NCBI RefSeq assembly: GCF_000003605.2
Contig: NW_003133344.1
Span: forward strand, 648,748-712,747
From: Saccoglossus kowalevskii
Lineage: Eukaryota; Hemichordata; Enteropneusta; Harrimaniidae
Length of the DNA: 64,000 nt
Reading direction: 5' to 3'
Made by a program: the position numbers and the translations under genes. Below are positions 12,694 to 27,600 of this stretch, one piece after another. The notes below the pieces were generated by a model, which was given only the letters and a program-made list of their open reading frames with translations, ran no database searches and was not told where the DNA came from. How positions within the stretch are numbered: position 1 is the stretch's first letter; each line of letters starts with the position of its first letter.

Positions 12694-15600
12694 GTGAGTA
12701 TACAAGCTTTCAGTTTCTCAAATATTTCCCCGAAAATAACCTTTTAAAACGTGAACTTTGGCATTATACTTCATAGATATTGGTTCGCCTACGGCATGTG
12801 TTCCGAGTCTGCGTGGTAAGGGTCCCGGTTTGACGTGTGCCAGCTTCGAACCATCCATGTATTTATATTGTCAACCCCTAGACGGGATGTGTGTTCTAAC
12901 GATTGCATTTGACTTTGACAAATGATCTGTTGATATTGAGTGATCATTTTAACGTTTCAACGACCTAAATTTCAAATGGTGATCGATCCTGCTTGATTTG
13001 GCCGTGATCTCATGTGCAGGACGGTCTTGAAGTTAAAGCGGTGGGAAGGGGATGGTCGTCACCTGCGCATGCTTAAGATGGCTACATGATGTCATTGTTT
13101 ACAAGCTCTCTGATTGGTCAGACCTTTAGGTGCTAGGCTTATCTCGACGATCAATTTGATCGCATTTTCTAGCGTTGAAGATATATTGACATATCGTGTG
13201 ATTACTATAACGTGACAACAAGGAATAAAACATCTTTCGATTGCAATTTGACTGTAAGTGTAATGTAACTGAAAGGTCAAGCGAGAACAATGTTTTGCAA
13301 ATCAATTTCGACATTTCGCTGTAACGTTTGATCACGTTTCTGTGGCAACAAACGCAGTATACCACATCAATTTATGCTCCTACCCTAATACACACAGACG
13401 ATACTGAATAATTCAGTCAAGCACTTCGATCATAATAAGTATGATTTTATTGTTGCGTCACAACTTGGCCTAGGTCAATTTCGACACTTTACATGTTTTT
13501 TTCTGTTGTCAAATTGAATTTCATATGTGAACAAATAATACGAGGTGTATTACACACGTAAATATACACGAGATTGGAAGAGAAATATCAGATGCACCTG
13601 AGCACACAAGTGTTAATTGTTAGCATTTGCTGTATCATGCTCTTAATAAGCAACTCAATGCCTGATCACGCACGTTGATTGACCATGAAAGCCTAATTGG
13701 CAAGACTCCTTAGCCGAGTTATTATAGCACGGAAACAATCTTCACGGTCTGAACGAACAATGAGTAGATTTCAGGATGAGATTAGATAACGCACACCTTT
13801 CTCTTGCTTGTTTCTAAGCAGTATCCATTGTCAGCTGCTCGTATTTATGTGTTCCATGTTCTTTGAAATACACGACTGTCGAAATTTGCAAAAGCTACAT
13901 CACCTCCACATAAAGATGGTGTAGTACATCTTGCTGTGTGTTGAGATAACCCAATGTAATATTTATTTCTAGCCATTTTCCATCACTATGAACACAGCTC
14001 ACATAACGTATAATGAACATCAAACGATGTGGTGTTCATGAACGGTCGCATCGACTCATATTACCGCGTGATTTACGTTGCAGCTTTCAAATGACACCTT
14101 TGTCCGCGCTCTCTAACTGTTAAAAGGCGTTGGTCGTCGCGCTGCGCATGTGCGACATTTGTTTTGATAAACATTGATTTTTCCAAAATCCAATGCGCTT
14201 CTTTGATGGAAAGTATGAGGTTTGACCTGGGCACGACTTTCACTAATTACCACCGATGACTCATTCGAAACCTTCCAATCACCTAAACATCTAATTAAAG
14301 CTTGGTAACGTCTCAGTTTGTGCTCGTTGATCTACTCAACAGTCAAGGTTTATCTGCGCCAACTTTGTTTATATGAGACCCATATATCTCGACTACCACC
14401 TTTAATTATTCAAAACAGCAAAACGATAAAGTATAAGATAACTAAATAACGAATGGGATTTAAACACAGCCAGTGTGATTTATATTATAATGACACTGCT
14501 TCGGGAAAGCAAACGTGTTTAAAAGCGTATTTAATGATTGCACAGCACCATTTACATCAAATTTGAAATCTATATCGACCGCCACCGCCTTTTCACGATG
14601 CACGCGTGAGCTCGATGCCTACTAAAACAGCAGTACTTTCAAACAAATTGCAAAGGGTTAAATCAACGATCCCGCATTAACCCCGTAACGATTACCAATG
14701 TGGTTTCAGAAGAATAGACATTAATGACTTCCGATATTAAATTACTTAGAGAGGAGCATAGCCGCTGCTGAATACGTTATATCTGTGTCGATCTCTTCTT
14801 TGAATGATTAGTTTTCGTTTTGTTTAAATATTGCCAGGCGTCAAATTTGTACAATATATTGCGAACGTAATATTGTTGAATACGTTTCATAAAGTGCTTT
14901 CATAACGCTACATTGAAAACGTTTTCCAATTTGTTCTTCATCACGACCGTTAAATAGTATTAGCACAACACGTAATAACTTTGTGATTTGTGTAAGGCAT
15001 CACGTTTCTATCTGACCTTCCAAATCCCAAATATTCCAATACCATTAGACAGACCAGCAACCGACATATTTTTCTTTTAAATTACATTCTTAAAACATAT
15101 GTATAGTGATGGAATTGCTAAGGTTCCCTATTCAGTTAGATGTATGCGTTCGAAAAACCATGCGGACTGTCTTTGTGGCACACATTCAACACATATTAGT
15201 GTGGAAATATTGGAAACTGATCGGGTTCTTCGAGTTGAATATATTTATTCATGTAAAATATGATGAAGCTCGTTTGTTGTGTACATTGCCAATGCACGGC
15301 TGCTTGACCTTGTAATATGGCAAAACCAAAGGTCATGTGTTAGAGCAGTAAAATAATCGAATTTTTATCAGTTTAAATTTCACAATTTGGAAATACAGAT
15401 TTTACGTTTCTAAGGGAATTGAATCTTGTAATTTGAGTACAAACCTCGATTAGTGGCAAACTACAAATGTAGTTTTGAAGGGAAATAAGATTTATCTTAA
15501 TGTTCATTTTATTGCAATTAATTTAACACGTCAGCTGCATAATAAATATGTTTATATGCATTAACTGTATGGCGACTATTTCTGCATGGATAGATGCCTC

Positions 15601-18600
15601 GTTATGAATTTCTTTGCACGATATGAATATATTATTTGTTCGTATTATATACATACTCAATGCGCACTGAAATATTTGTATATAAGGCAACACAAGGTGC
15701 GTGTCTATCGAAACATATAACTGAACACTCGACCAAATACATTTTTTTCGAATATTGTGGGCATTTAACATGACTATGCCTAAATACTGTACAAAATAAT
15801 CCGTGACGAATTCCAATTTGCTGTACTAAACCTATACATATATTCATAATATAAAAATTAGCTTTAGTTGGCGTGGTATATTTTTTTCTGAATCGAGAAT
15901 ACAGAATTGTATAACTTGTTGTTATAATACACCAAAAATAGAATAACCCAGACATCACACAACACATGTACGAACACGCATCAGTTAGCTGGTCACCGAA
16001 GCATGAAATCGGGTGATTAATCTTCTTGTGTTTTTACTTGGAAATTCAAGCTATTCAACCAACGTATTGATCACAATAAATCACGAATAAACACTGGCCG
16101 ACTGTTTCGTTCAATACTTTTCGACGCTACATGCTGGTGCTAATACTTTGAGTATATGTTGTATATAATCTGGCAGGTTATGAATTGGCATTGGGAACTA
16201 ATAGAATCCTTACCTATATATACATATAATGTGAATAAGGTTAGTATATTGCGTGCAATTAACACCATATTTTCGATAAATGTTCGCAAAAATAATAAAT
16301 ATTTTCATTTAATCATCAGAGTTGCAAATCTACGTTTTGATAACTTAAGACAAATATTATTCAAACAAATGTATAACTATATTTAACATCCATATTTTAA
16401 ATCAAGGATAATTTTTAAAAAAACTTTAGATATAACTTTTCCCATTGCGTACATTATCGAGGGGAATCAAAATAGCTTTACCATAGAAACCAGTTGTGAC
16501 ATATTCTAATTGGCCGCCAGTCCTTTTAATGAATAGACTTCTCAACAACATGAGCTGGGTGAATTCTTATTATCTCCATCTCCTACCTTGAGCCATATTC
16601 ATTCTAGCACGGTGCTCGTGAACAAATTTACCTGGGCTATATAATCGACTTGTACACGACCCTCATTTTAACATTACCCTAGTTCATTTCGTTTGCTATT
16701 ATCATCTCGAGTGACCACACTGTGTAACGCGCCCGTGCACAACAACCACGTGATCAACGTCCAAGTTGCGAAGGTGTAGCAAGCCATTTTTATATGCCGT
16801 TATTCAACGACTTCTCTCAACTGAAAAGAAAATATTTCGTCTCAAAAACGAACCACTCGTTTGTCAAAATTACTACGCAAATGTAATATTGCCACTGTCG
16901 TCTGCAGTCGAACGTAAACCGATAAACGCTAGATCTGGCAGATCGTGGTTCTCCAACAAATCTGAAGCTAATAGGTAGGCAGTAGTTCATGTTGATGATA
17001 ACTGTTTGTCATATGCTTCAAAGGTTTTAATGATCTACGGTGTGATACTACCCATTTCAAATGGGAATAGTACACTCTCGAAGGCAAGTATCGTATCAAG
17101 CTTTGATTCCCCTAGGTTTCATTTAACAGAATGTTAAGATCCGCTCAAGATGCCGTAAGGCATTTAATTTCTGCTGTATCAAATATCTAGAAAGTGCTAG
17201 TGTATTTCATACAAGTTCTCGAATCTTAGATTTCCAAACAGCTATGTAGAAGACCGCATTCAATTATTCAATGATCTGTTTCCTATAAAGCTACGATAAG
17301 ATCCCACTGATTTATTTGTGTCACATGTTTTATACTTCAAATTTGGCAATAAGCTGAATCAGCTAGATAGTTCCTAACAATGACTTGTAGAATCGGATGT
17401 TAGACTGTAAAAAGGTCACCTGTGACAGTTTTGTTGTATTTGCGTGTTTGTTGATTAATGCTAGTAATCTTTGGTTGATGTAATGCACTACGCGAATGTG
17501 AAAACAACATGTACCAGCAATTTAAAACATAATTCAATAGTTTAGCAAGCTTAATTTTGTGAGCGGGGGTGCTCAGTGTTTTCACTTAAACTATTCACAA
17601 TCACGATATACTAATACCGAACCAAAATACAAAAACGAATAAAAGTTTAGACTTTTAGAATAAAAGTCGAATATTTTTAGATTATTAAAAACAGCTCTTT
17701 AAAATATCACCCAGATATTTCATAATTTGAAGGGAAAGTAGGAAGTAGACTTCAAACCTTGCACTCATGTTCTCTGTGTCACTCGCAACATTAGGCGTCA
17801 AAGGTCGAGTAAACATAGCCAGCGCCTTCAAGGTTGGTACATATGTTCCCCATGCTACATTTTGGGGTCAAAAGTCAATGTCACAGTGCATGTGTATTCA
17901 TGTACACAATGTAGTTTCAAATGAAGATAGCAACCACGCATATGTGACCCACAAGATCATTTAAATATTCTGAACATGCCTAGAGAACCCCTGCCTACTC
18001 ATATACCTATTTGTCACATAATATGCTGATTTTTTACATCCATGCATTTGTATTAATGACGTCATTACCCGATTATATGCCAAGCCTAGGCGTTGATGAG
18101 CAGTGCGTGTGTTCTTTAATTGCCTTGATGATCGGCGTCTATATTCTAGACAATTTAACTCGCCATTCATTCTTATATCCGATACGGCTACATTACGCAA
18201 TATTACATTATAAATAATTGAGGGTTTTGCAACCAGCTAAGACTTTAGTTGTTGACCCTATTTTATGATGGAATCGATCGTGGTGGTATCACAATTTCCC
18301 GGAAACTAGTGATTTTGTAACTATTATTCTTATATTATTTGACAAATCTGAGATATTTTAATTAGGCAAATCATTACCACAGTAATCGCAGTCGTGGTGA
18401 TTATTGCAGGCTCGAATTGAAATTAGCTCATACAATTGCAACATATATATTTAGAACCACACTTTAATATGTAAGACGTGGTTTACAATCCTATGATCAC
18501 GATTCAAACATAACTCTGGATTCCTTCTTCGTTATGAAGCATAGATGCCCAGAGAGGCATTCTAATGACTTTTCTTTTATGCAGAGCACCCCTCCCCGCC

Positions 18601-21600
18601 CTCCGGTTTGAAATCCACTGTCCTTTACAAAGTTGAATACTGTATATATGCAGTGTATTATATAACTTTCCGATTGTCTCAAATTGACATTGCCAGTGTT
18701 TCAGTAAACTGCATATTGTAGACCACGTCCTTGAACCAACAACAGAGACGACAAATGAGAGGTGCGAAAGAGATCTTCTTTTGTGCCCCAATTGTCATTC
18801 ACCACACACAACGTGTAATGCTGTGAACCATTTCCTGTTTATCAGTAATCTAGGTATCATGTTCGTAAAACACTATCAATATATAAGGTTTCTAGTTTCA
18901 TTATTTATAAAAAATGCATATTTTCATCTACGTGAATAATTATATTCATTTCCTGTAGTTTTAAGTTTTCATCCTACCGCCCCCCAAGAATATATTTGTT
19001 TGTGGTACTTATCGTATAGTGAATATTGATGAGTACGTTACGTTTGTCGTAACTAAATCAGCTTTTTGGACAGAGGATATAATTTCTCGTTTTGACATTT
19101 CTAGAGAAAAATATTTTCAGGCAATTCATAAACAGATTTATGTATTTTTTTTAGAGATACGTCACATGCGATAAAACGCGATACTCCTGCGATATCCAAT
19201 TGTGCCTTGATGCTTGATTTTAATCTTGAAAACAGTATAGAAAACACATCTAAACATAACAGATATATAACTAGCGCAGGTGGTAATTCTAATCTATTTG
19301 TAAGTCACTTCCGTGGTTGTTTTCGGCTTGCGAATTGATGCGTTAGCCGTTATTTACGAATAAAAATATTGTATCGACAATGGCGTCAACGCGGAAGAAG
19401 GAAGCAGACGACAGTCGATTGATGGGCGCCAATTCAATCGTTCAATCGTCCACCGAATCTACACTGAATTATCGATATTTAGAATGTCTTCTTATCGTAT
19501 ACCTATACTTGAATATTTAAGCTTCTCCTCAAAATATGAGAGATTATTATTATGGTTATGTTTGCGTTTTGGAATGACGCAATAGGGCATTATTGCTCAC
19601 TCATGTAAAAATACACCGATTGGTTTAAACAGTACTCCTAGAATGTACCCAGCATCATTAAAAATACACGACATCAACATAATACAAACAAACGAGTCCA
19701 AACAACATTGATGTACGTGCGTGATGCGTATAATGTGTAAAGCCACTACCATCGCAATCCAATAACTTAAGTTCTGTATTAATTGGTGGGAATATTGTGA
19801 TTGATTGCGATGTCTGGAAATGCCAATTACTGACAAATGTAGCGTACGTGATGTTTTATGATGTTATGTCAGCGTGGTCAATGAGAATTATTATTGCCAA
19901 TTGCTTCTGCAGTTACCACATTAATCGCAGAGCAAGGTAGACGACTTCAATATGTTGTGTATCATTCATTATTCAATCAGTTGGCTGCTCCGATTGTTGC
20001 GTATAGATATTCATCATATACGAAACAGTAAAACGTATGCCGATATTTCTAAACCATTCATGGTATTTGTTATTGTATGTATTATTGTGCTGATCCCCTG
20101 TGCAAACTGTCAATTCGGGTGAAATATCCCATAACAACGGACCCTAAATGACGTGGAAATGTTAACAATATATACTTTTAATTGTATAAGCACATTTGTC
20201 ATTGAAGTCTGATTAGTTCATTCCCACAAACCAATGGCGGCTATCCAAATCATTGTACACTAGGGAATTATAGGACTTCGCGTGTAATATGCTGAACATA
20301 TGAATCATTTTAGAATACATGTGATTGCATATTATTGCAGTAGCATGACTGACGTATAACATTACAACATGTAGAGCCGTGTTACATGGAATTGTCATCA
20401 GTAAACAGCGTTGTATTTGTTTCTACTTCTGTAATTCCTTGGATTTTGTTTTCATGCATAGCTGGGTGGAATATATGAAAACTCAGACTACGAGATATTA
20501 TGAAATAAAAATGGTCCGTGTGTGAAGGCGATTGACTGTCGGATATGCCAACGACATAACGTACGTGTGTCTCAATACATGCGAGAATCCAGTAAATTCA
20601 ATCAGCAGCTAGCGACAATCAACGATGTAGCTTAAAGGGCAGTGATCGTCCCGCAGCGGTGGTTCGATTTTCATGTAAATAAACAATGTATTTTACACGC
20701 GTTGTATGCGTCGCTATGAGTCCCATATCGAATAGGTCGCTGCGCGCCGACCATGGTAGATTGTTCCAGAAGCATTTGTACACAAGACGCGTTAAATAGC
20801 TCTCAAATTTGAGCGGTATATTTGCCCAAGACTGAAGCTAATATTTTAATGAAACATATCGTTCGAAACGTCTCTATACAGATTATGATACTTTTTACGC
20901 AATTTGTTTTTTTAATAATTAATCGATATCGTGTGTTTTTTCCCGGACGTGATTGGAAATAACTATGTCTGATATATGATAATATATTATACTTCGAGTA
21001 ATACACCGTATAGTAATTCATCGTAACTTAAGGATGCGGTAGAGTTATCATGCTCTAAAAAGTAAAAAACTGTTTTCATGGGGAAAAGTGTTTTGGCTTT
21101 CTAAAAAAAATGATCTGCGACATGTACCACGAATTAGTCACGTGATTACTAAGTAAACATATAGGTGTTATTTTGAATAAAAATGAGTTTTGTATAAAAA
21201 CGGTAGGGGTTTTGTAAAAAGAGAAAGATGAAAAATCAAGGCAGCATCAGCCCCGTCAATGCCTCGAGAGTGTTATAACATAGATTGGATATTTGTTTAC
21301 AATGACATCAATTTACATTTTTCCTGTCATTTCACCCATAGACGAGGAATTTAAAAGCCTTTTATTTTTCATTGCGAGAAGTTATCAAAATGCTTCCAGG
21401 GTTTTATTCTGCGCCAATACGTTATCAATGTGTGTGAATGTGAAAGTATGTCAATTTCTGACGACGCACAACTCACTTGAATGACCTCTAAGGCGTCAGA
21501 TTTCTTCTGCCTGAAAANNNNNNNNNNNNNNNNNNNNNNNNNNNNNNNNNNNNNNNNNNNNNNNNNNGTAATTGGAGAAAGAGGTCAAAATGCCAAAACG

Positions 21601-24600
21601 CCAACCCCTAGTGCTAGTTAACTCAACAACATCCGACTTTTTGTCTTGTTCCAGCAGACACTCGACTTCCACCGCAACCTCGGAAACGGTGTTCTTTGTC
21701 GATGGGTGGCCCGGCGGCAATCCCACATAAGACACTAGTTTTTTCAAACCTCGCCGTCCTCTCCCAACTGCTCGTCCGACCAATACAGATTGTCGGTTGA
21801 TATTAAATTGTCTGCCCGACTTTTTGGAAGATGGAAATTGATCATGACGAAATTTTACCCTCTTGGTTTGAATACTCAAACTTGAAGTGTAAACCCCATT
21901 GTACTGTCGGCAATACATTTCTGTTATAGGTAAAGTTTCGCTTCCTCTGAACTGCGTTTTGAGTTTTTCCTTGTGGGCTTCTTTTTTGTGATTAATCAAT
22001 CAGGAGCCGGAGTTGATATGACCGCGTCGTCTTCAGTGTGCACTGTTTCCGTCGTAAAGGGATTATGCAAATTACGCAATAAGTCAATGTTATTGTTAAG
22101 CGTCCAGACAAAGTGTACAATATCCCGTTATATAAGTAGTTTTTCTTATTTTTGATCAAAAAAGGTATTCTAGATGTGTATCAGTTTTAATTTTGCTAAA
22201 TTATGAGCAAAAATAACTTTACAAAAGTAATAACAAAAAAAGCAAAATTCACGAAAATAACTCTACCGCATCCTTAATTCGTGTTTTAGCTTAGCAATTA
22301 TGTGTCATGGGTTGTTCTATAGAACACCACTGAATAGTCAAAGATAAAACTAAAATCAAGGTCAATATATCGCAATTTTGACCTTGCATCGATGGAAATT
22401 TTTACCCAAAGGCTTTTTAAAGTCAAAACTGTACTTTATACTATAAATGTATATCTGCCAAAAAAAACTTATTATGCAAATTGTACGGCTGTTGTGAGGG
22501 CTTAAGCGTGAGTTGTCGATAGTATCCAGTCTGTAATTACCATAGTACTGTACCGTCACAAGATTTGTTTTCTTTGCGTGTTTTTTAGGACACGCATTTG
22601 TGATGACGTGTCAACGTAAACAGTCATGAATATTGAGACGTGTACCGTTCCATATCAGCGGATACTTTTCATACTAAACTTCACAACCAAGAACTATATG
22701 CAGTTATATAATCAGGTCAACTTCGAATCAAGTAATATTGCGTTGCTATGGGTGATGCCGTGACGTACAGCGAATGACGTAATGCAGCTATCTGAGTGGT
22801 TTTATTAATACCACATAATAAGTACAATAAATACAATGAACATCTTTTTTTTAGAAACAGCAGTTTCGACCTAATTATACCTGACACTGCCAGGCGGATT
22901 TTTTTTATCAGCGCTGCATAAACAGAAAACGATTACATTTAACGAAATCCATTAAAGCCAGACAAATATCTTATATACGATCTTGGTAGAGTCGCTGATT
23001 TACCCACGCAATGTCTAATCGTGCTGTTTTGTTTGTGTCCTTTGAAAAGGTTCGGTGATAACATTACATACATGCGTTATCCTGGTGTGATATATTGTCT
23101 ATATCGTATTGCCTATAACGAAAAGAAAACATGCTGACATGTTATACAGCAGCGTATTGGACAGGCCGTGTGAGTGCTGTGTTGACATTTGTAGATTCTT
23201 TGTCATCTATGGTGATTATTGAGAAAACACAGCTGAAAGATGTTGGGTGAAAATCATTCTTATACCACAGTATTCTCGAATGATCATACAGTTGTATGAT
23301 TTACATATTGTACTGTGTTGTTCTTAGTATGATCCGACCACTAACAATTACCCCCCCCCCCCACACACACACACTTTATTGTGCATACACAAAAGTTTGA
23401 TGTCACAGTATTCGTATCATATAGTCTGAGTAGTAGATGAACGTTTTGTATTACCACAGTTAGTAATAATGATATGTTTTCACACTGTATCAGCTTTAAT
23501 TTGCAATTGCAATTTTGGCTTGAGCGTTTCTCTATGATATGAGGTTCCACTCTATCAATACTTTAAATGGTCCTTGTTGAGATTAGTTCTTCTATGTTTC
23601 ACTTGATACGCCATGTGTGAAGGACCATTTCAACGACTTGTGTCTGATGGTGTGGAGATGAACGCTGAACTGTCTTTTGAAGTTTGATTATCGACAGTTT
23701 GTGCGAGACTTAAAGACAGTTTCGTTACCATTCGTTTTGAGGGACAACTCGGAAAATTTGTGAAGGTCGTGACAAACATTGCAACTATATTTCTTATTTT
23801 CAAATGTCTGTCATAAAAGATGGCAAATGCGATAGATATTTGAATTGAAAGCTGAAGAGACTGATATTGAATTCCTGATTGGCCCAAATCACAGACCATG
23901 AAAGTCGGTGATTACAAGATATCCTCTGATAGGCATCTAGTAAAATATTTATATATAAAATACATGTTGCCGTTATTAAAATGTCCAAACCCAGTGTGAA
24001 TCTGCCAACGGTGTATCGCTAGCAGATTACACATGTAAGCGGGGACGTTCATTTGCCCGAGGTAAGCTTTAACTTCGCTTTCGCCCGAGAAAGGTGTATG
24101 ACATTTGATGCGCGGGGTGTTACGTGGTAGCTTACAGAGATTTACCAACTGTAATTACGTCTGATTGGTTCTCTGAATTTCCATAGTTATTTCGATTGGC
24201 CTTGGGAACTTATGCGGTTTTATTCAAAAGGCTTCAACGTAATTCACCTCTGCATATGTGTAATATAAGCTTTGTGGCTCCAGGTTCTAACTCTGGAATA
24301 AGAAAACAATATCTATCCATAACATGACTTGTTTTTTCACTTCATATAACACGGCCGCCTTTACATTGTAATTGTGTCTAATTTATGGTCATGTAGTTTA
24401 TATTAAATAAATAGGACTATCTCCACTCTATTACAATGTTTCGATATCCCTTAGACGTCAATGTATCCAAACATCACTATGTTACATATCGATTCACTCT
24501 TAATAAAACGACTAAGCTGACTGTAATAGTTTAGATGATGGAACCAATTTACCTACGTTACATACTGATATTCAGAACGCCACAGAGCGTGTGTTACATT

Positions 24601-27600
24601 TGCATACGTTTATCGTCGTTTTGTGAAAACCTATTATCGTCATTTTACAAGAAATATATTATTACAAATGTTCAAGTGAATTCAATCTGCGGTCTTTGCA
24701 CATTACACATAGAAATGGTGCCTGACACGTAAGTGGTTTTATAACTAAAAGTCCAAAACACAGTTTGATATCACTGACACTGTAATGACTCTCAAGTGCT
24801 TTAGTGCTGCCCATTTAATTTATGTATTAATAGATATTTATTGTTTGCAGAATATGAAGTGCTCATAAGCTATTGCATTGTACACAATATATCATTTTTG
24901 ACATTTTTGTTGTTCAAAGTTATTTAGATAATTTAATATATAATTCCTGTCCTTGTACATTGGTAAGTGACGATGTTATTCTGACCAATCGTCGATTTCA
25001 TAAGTGGTGATTCATTTCCTTTCAAAATTCTGAAATGTAATTTGATTATTTAACTGTTAACCATGTCTTACGTCAAGCACGACTGAAATGTAGTCAGTAT
25101 CTAACGTTAAAGGAACACTACGATAACAGTTTTGAGTAGAAAAATCATATTTAGTAAAATTATTGTTTATACATGAGTTGTTGAAATATAAATAAATAGT
25201 TTGTAATTTCAATCATTTCCTTTCAGATCAAATTAAATACAAACATATAGAAAATACAGCAAATGCTTTTTTCAGTAATATTGTTGTGTAATCGGTAATT
25301 GTGAAAATCATTCGTAGTGTGTATGTAGAATACATTTTTTAACCAAAAATGTCGAAAACGTAAAGTTGTTACCGTAGTGTTAAGTATAATATTGCATTGA
25401 GGTAATACATATCACATGCAATATTATTTGCAATCAACTTCTACATTTTTATAAACAAATTGTAAACGTAATAAAATGTAGATGCTAAATGGTGTCAACA
25501 GTTTTAGGGATAATACCATTAATATAAAAGGGTTATGTCATTTATAACTCACCCTGCATCAATGATTGTGATTTCATAATGAATTGTCCAAAAAAAAACA
25601 TGAAAAAGTCAATCGTAAACCTGTAATTAGAATGCTTGAAAATGGGTATTACAAGCGCTGAGGTCCGGGATTCTTTGTGAGGTTGCTTGTAAGACTATTG
25701 TTGAGTATATTTCTTCAAATATATGGACTGTAAAACTGTTCCTACGCATTAGCAAATACTATTAGACAAACTATAATGCAAAAGACAGTAAATAACTCAG
25801 TATATAATAGAGTACAATCTCTATACAGTGGCATAATAGCCAAATGAAAAAAATTCTGAGTGCTCATCAGAAAATGGCCAATTAGTATGTCAAGATTTCT
25901 TTTGAGATTTCATTAATAAAGCCTCTGAGAAGTCGTGCGCGATTGGATTTTGGAATAAACTTTGGAATGATACAACTGCCAAGTAAAAAAATTCACGTCT
26001 TGACAAAGATCCAAACCTGCGTAATATATTTAAATATAAACAGTTAAAAATTCTTTAAGAGCATGTCAGGCAACCTAACAAAGATAAATTATCCGCTAGA
26101 CTCGAAGCATAGAATGTTATTTATATTGATATATATACATCTATCGGTTTAGGTTTAATAAAATCCAGGGTCTGCGTTCATCACATAAATTAACATATTA
26201 CAGAATTGAGTACATGCATCACTGTTAGTTCACATTAATTGAAAAAAGCAACACATTTTCCCTTGCTTAGATATGTGGACTTTGGGATGGCAAGGAATCT
26301 AGTCAACTATACGCACCTCGGATAAAATAAAATAAAATGTCATTCATTATCAACAATTGATCTTCCCCCTACTTTAACAATAAGACACAAGCTTGGATTA
26401 CTATGTAGTTGAACTTCAACACCAAGTCTTGCTAAAGAAAACTGTAAGTTTAAGGTGACGGTACATGCTAAATACAATTGTAGCTCTAACAATGATTTGA
26501 AATTAACCTACCCAATAGACCCACCAATGCCGACCATTCTTGTTGATAACAATTACATAACCAACAGTTGATTAGACCATTGCTATCTTTCACTTGTTGT
26601 TAAATACATTATAAAATATTTTGAGACCTGTGAGAATGTATGTCGAAGTGATATATTGATAGAGTATTCTATAATACAATCCTCAATTCATCGTAACAAT
26701 TTACGTGAAGAGAACATACATCATGCATTCATATTCGATTCAATCCAAAGTAAAGGCTGCTATTACGATTCTATTTTAAGTTATGTGTATACATTCTAAA
26801 CTAATTTACGTTAAGTGACTCAAGAAAACTTTAATTCAAACACGACTCTTGAGTTTCCACGTTATTTGTATTGAAGTAGATTGGTTTCGAACTTTAATCA
26901 AGACAGAATACACAGCAATTCATAACTATATACGGCTTCACCATGAGATGTCGAGCAATAATGCCGTTAATGATTCCATATTGATGCCATATATTGGACA
27001 ACATACTTGAGATGACTACTGTTCATTAATATAGTAAAATGTCATTTCCTATTCTTTTCTGTTTTTGTGGAGATTTGTATACGAAAAAACAGTAATATTT
27101 TTTAACTAATAAGCCCTATATTATATAACATTTTTAGTAAATTTTTTAAATTGATTATAACCATACAATAACCAGAATGTAATGACATCGTTAATGACCA
27201 CAGAAGCATGTTTCAGAGAATAACTACTACTGCCTTTCAATCTATTCTATACTGATACAGGGCATTGCCCTTTTCTTATTAAAATGTCTTCACTTCACAT
27301 TTGGTTTAGTTATTAAGACAGGTGGTGGTTCCAAAAACAGATTAACAATTTGATCAGATGAACATGGATTAATTCACTAGTTCCGCACCAGCGCAGCTGT
27401 GCTTCAAATAAGTTACATCATTGCGCATAAGTAACGTGAGTTGCGTATATCCACATGGTGCCTGTCGAACATCGTTTTCTGGTGGGTGGATGTGCCATGG
27501 TAGGTAGCGTGTATGTCTTCAACGGTGAGGCGATTCTTTCAATCCTGTGATTCATGTTGTAGTATATGTCTGTTTATTTTTATATATGTTCGATATTACC

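Larger units (their letters stand above)
21028..22277. mobile_element. TTAA-flanked DNA transposon, internally truncated (Kolobok-like or piggyBac-like ends)
   Basis: Inverted ends GGATGCGGTAGAGTTAT (21032-21048) and its exact complement (22257-22273) are each flanked by TTAA (21028-21031 and 22274-22277). TTAA target duplications are typical of the Kolobok and piggyBac superfamilies. Between the ends lies a minus-strand transposase fragment broken by an N gap. At 1.25 kb plus the gap the copy is too short to be complete. Confidence 0.8.
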
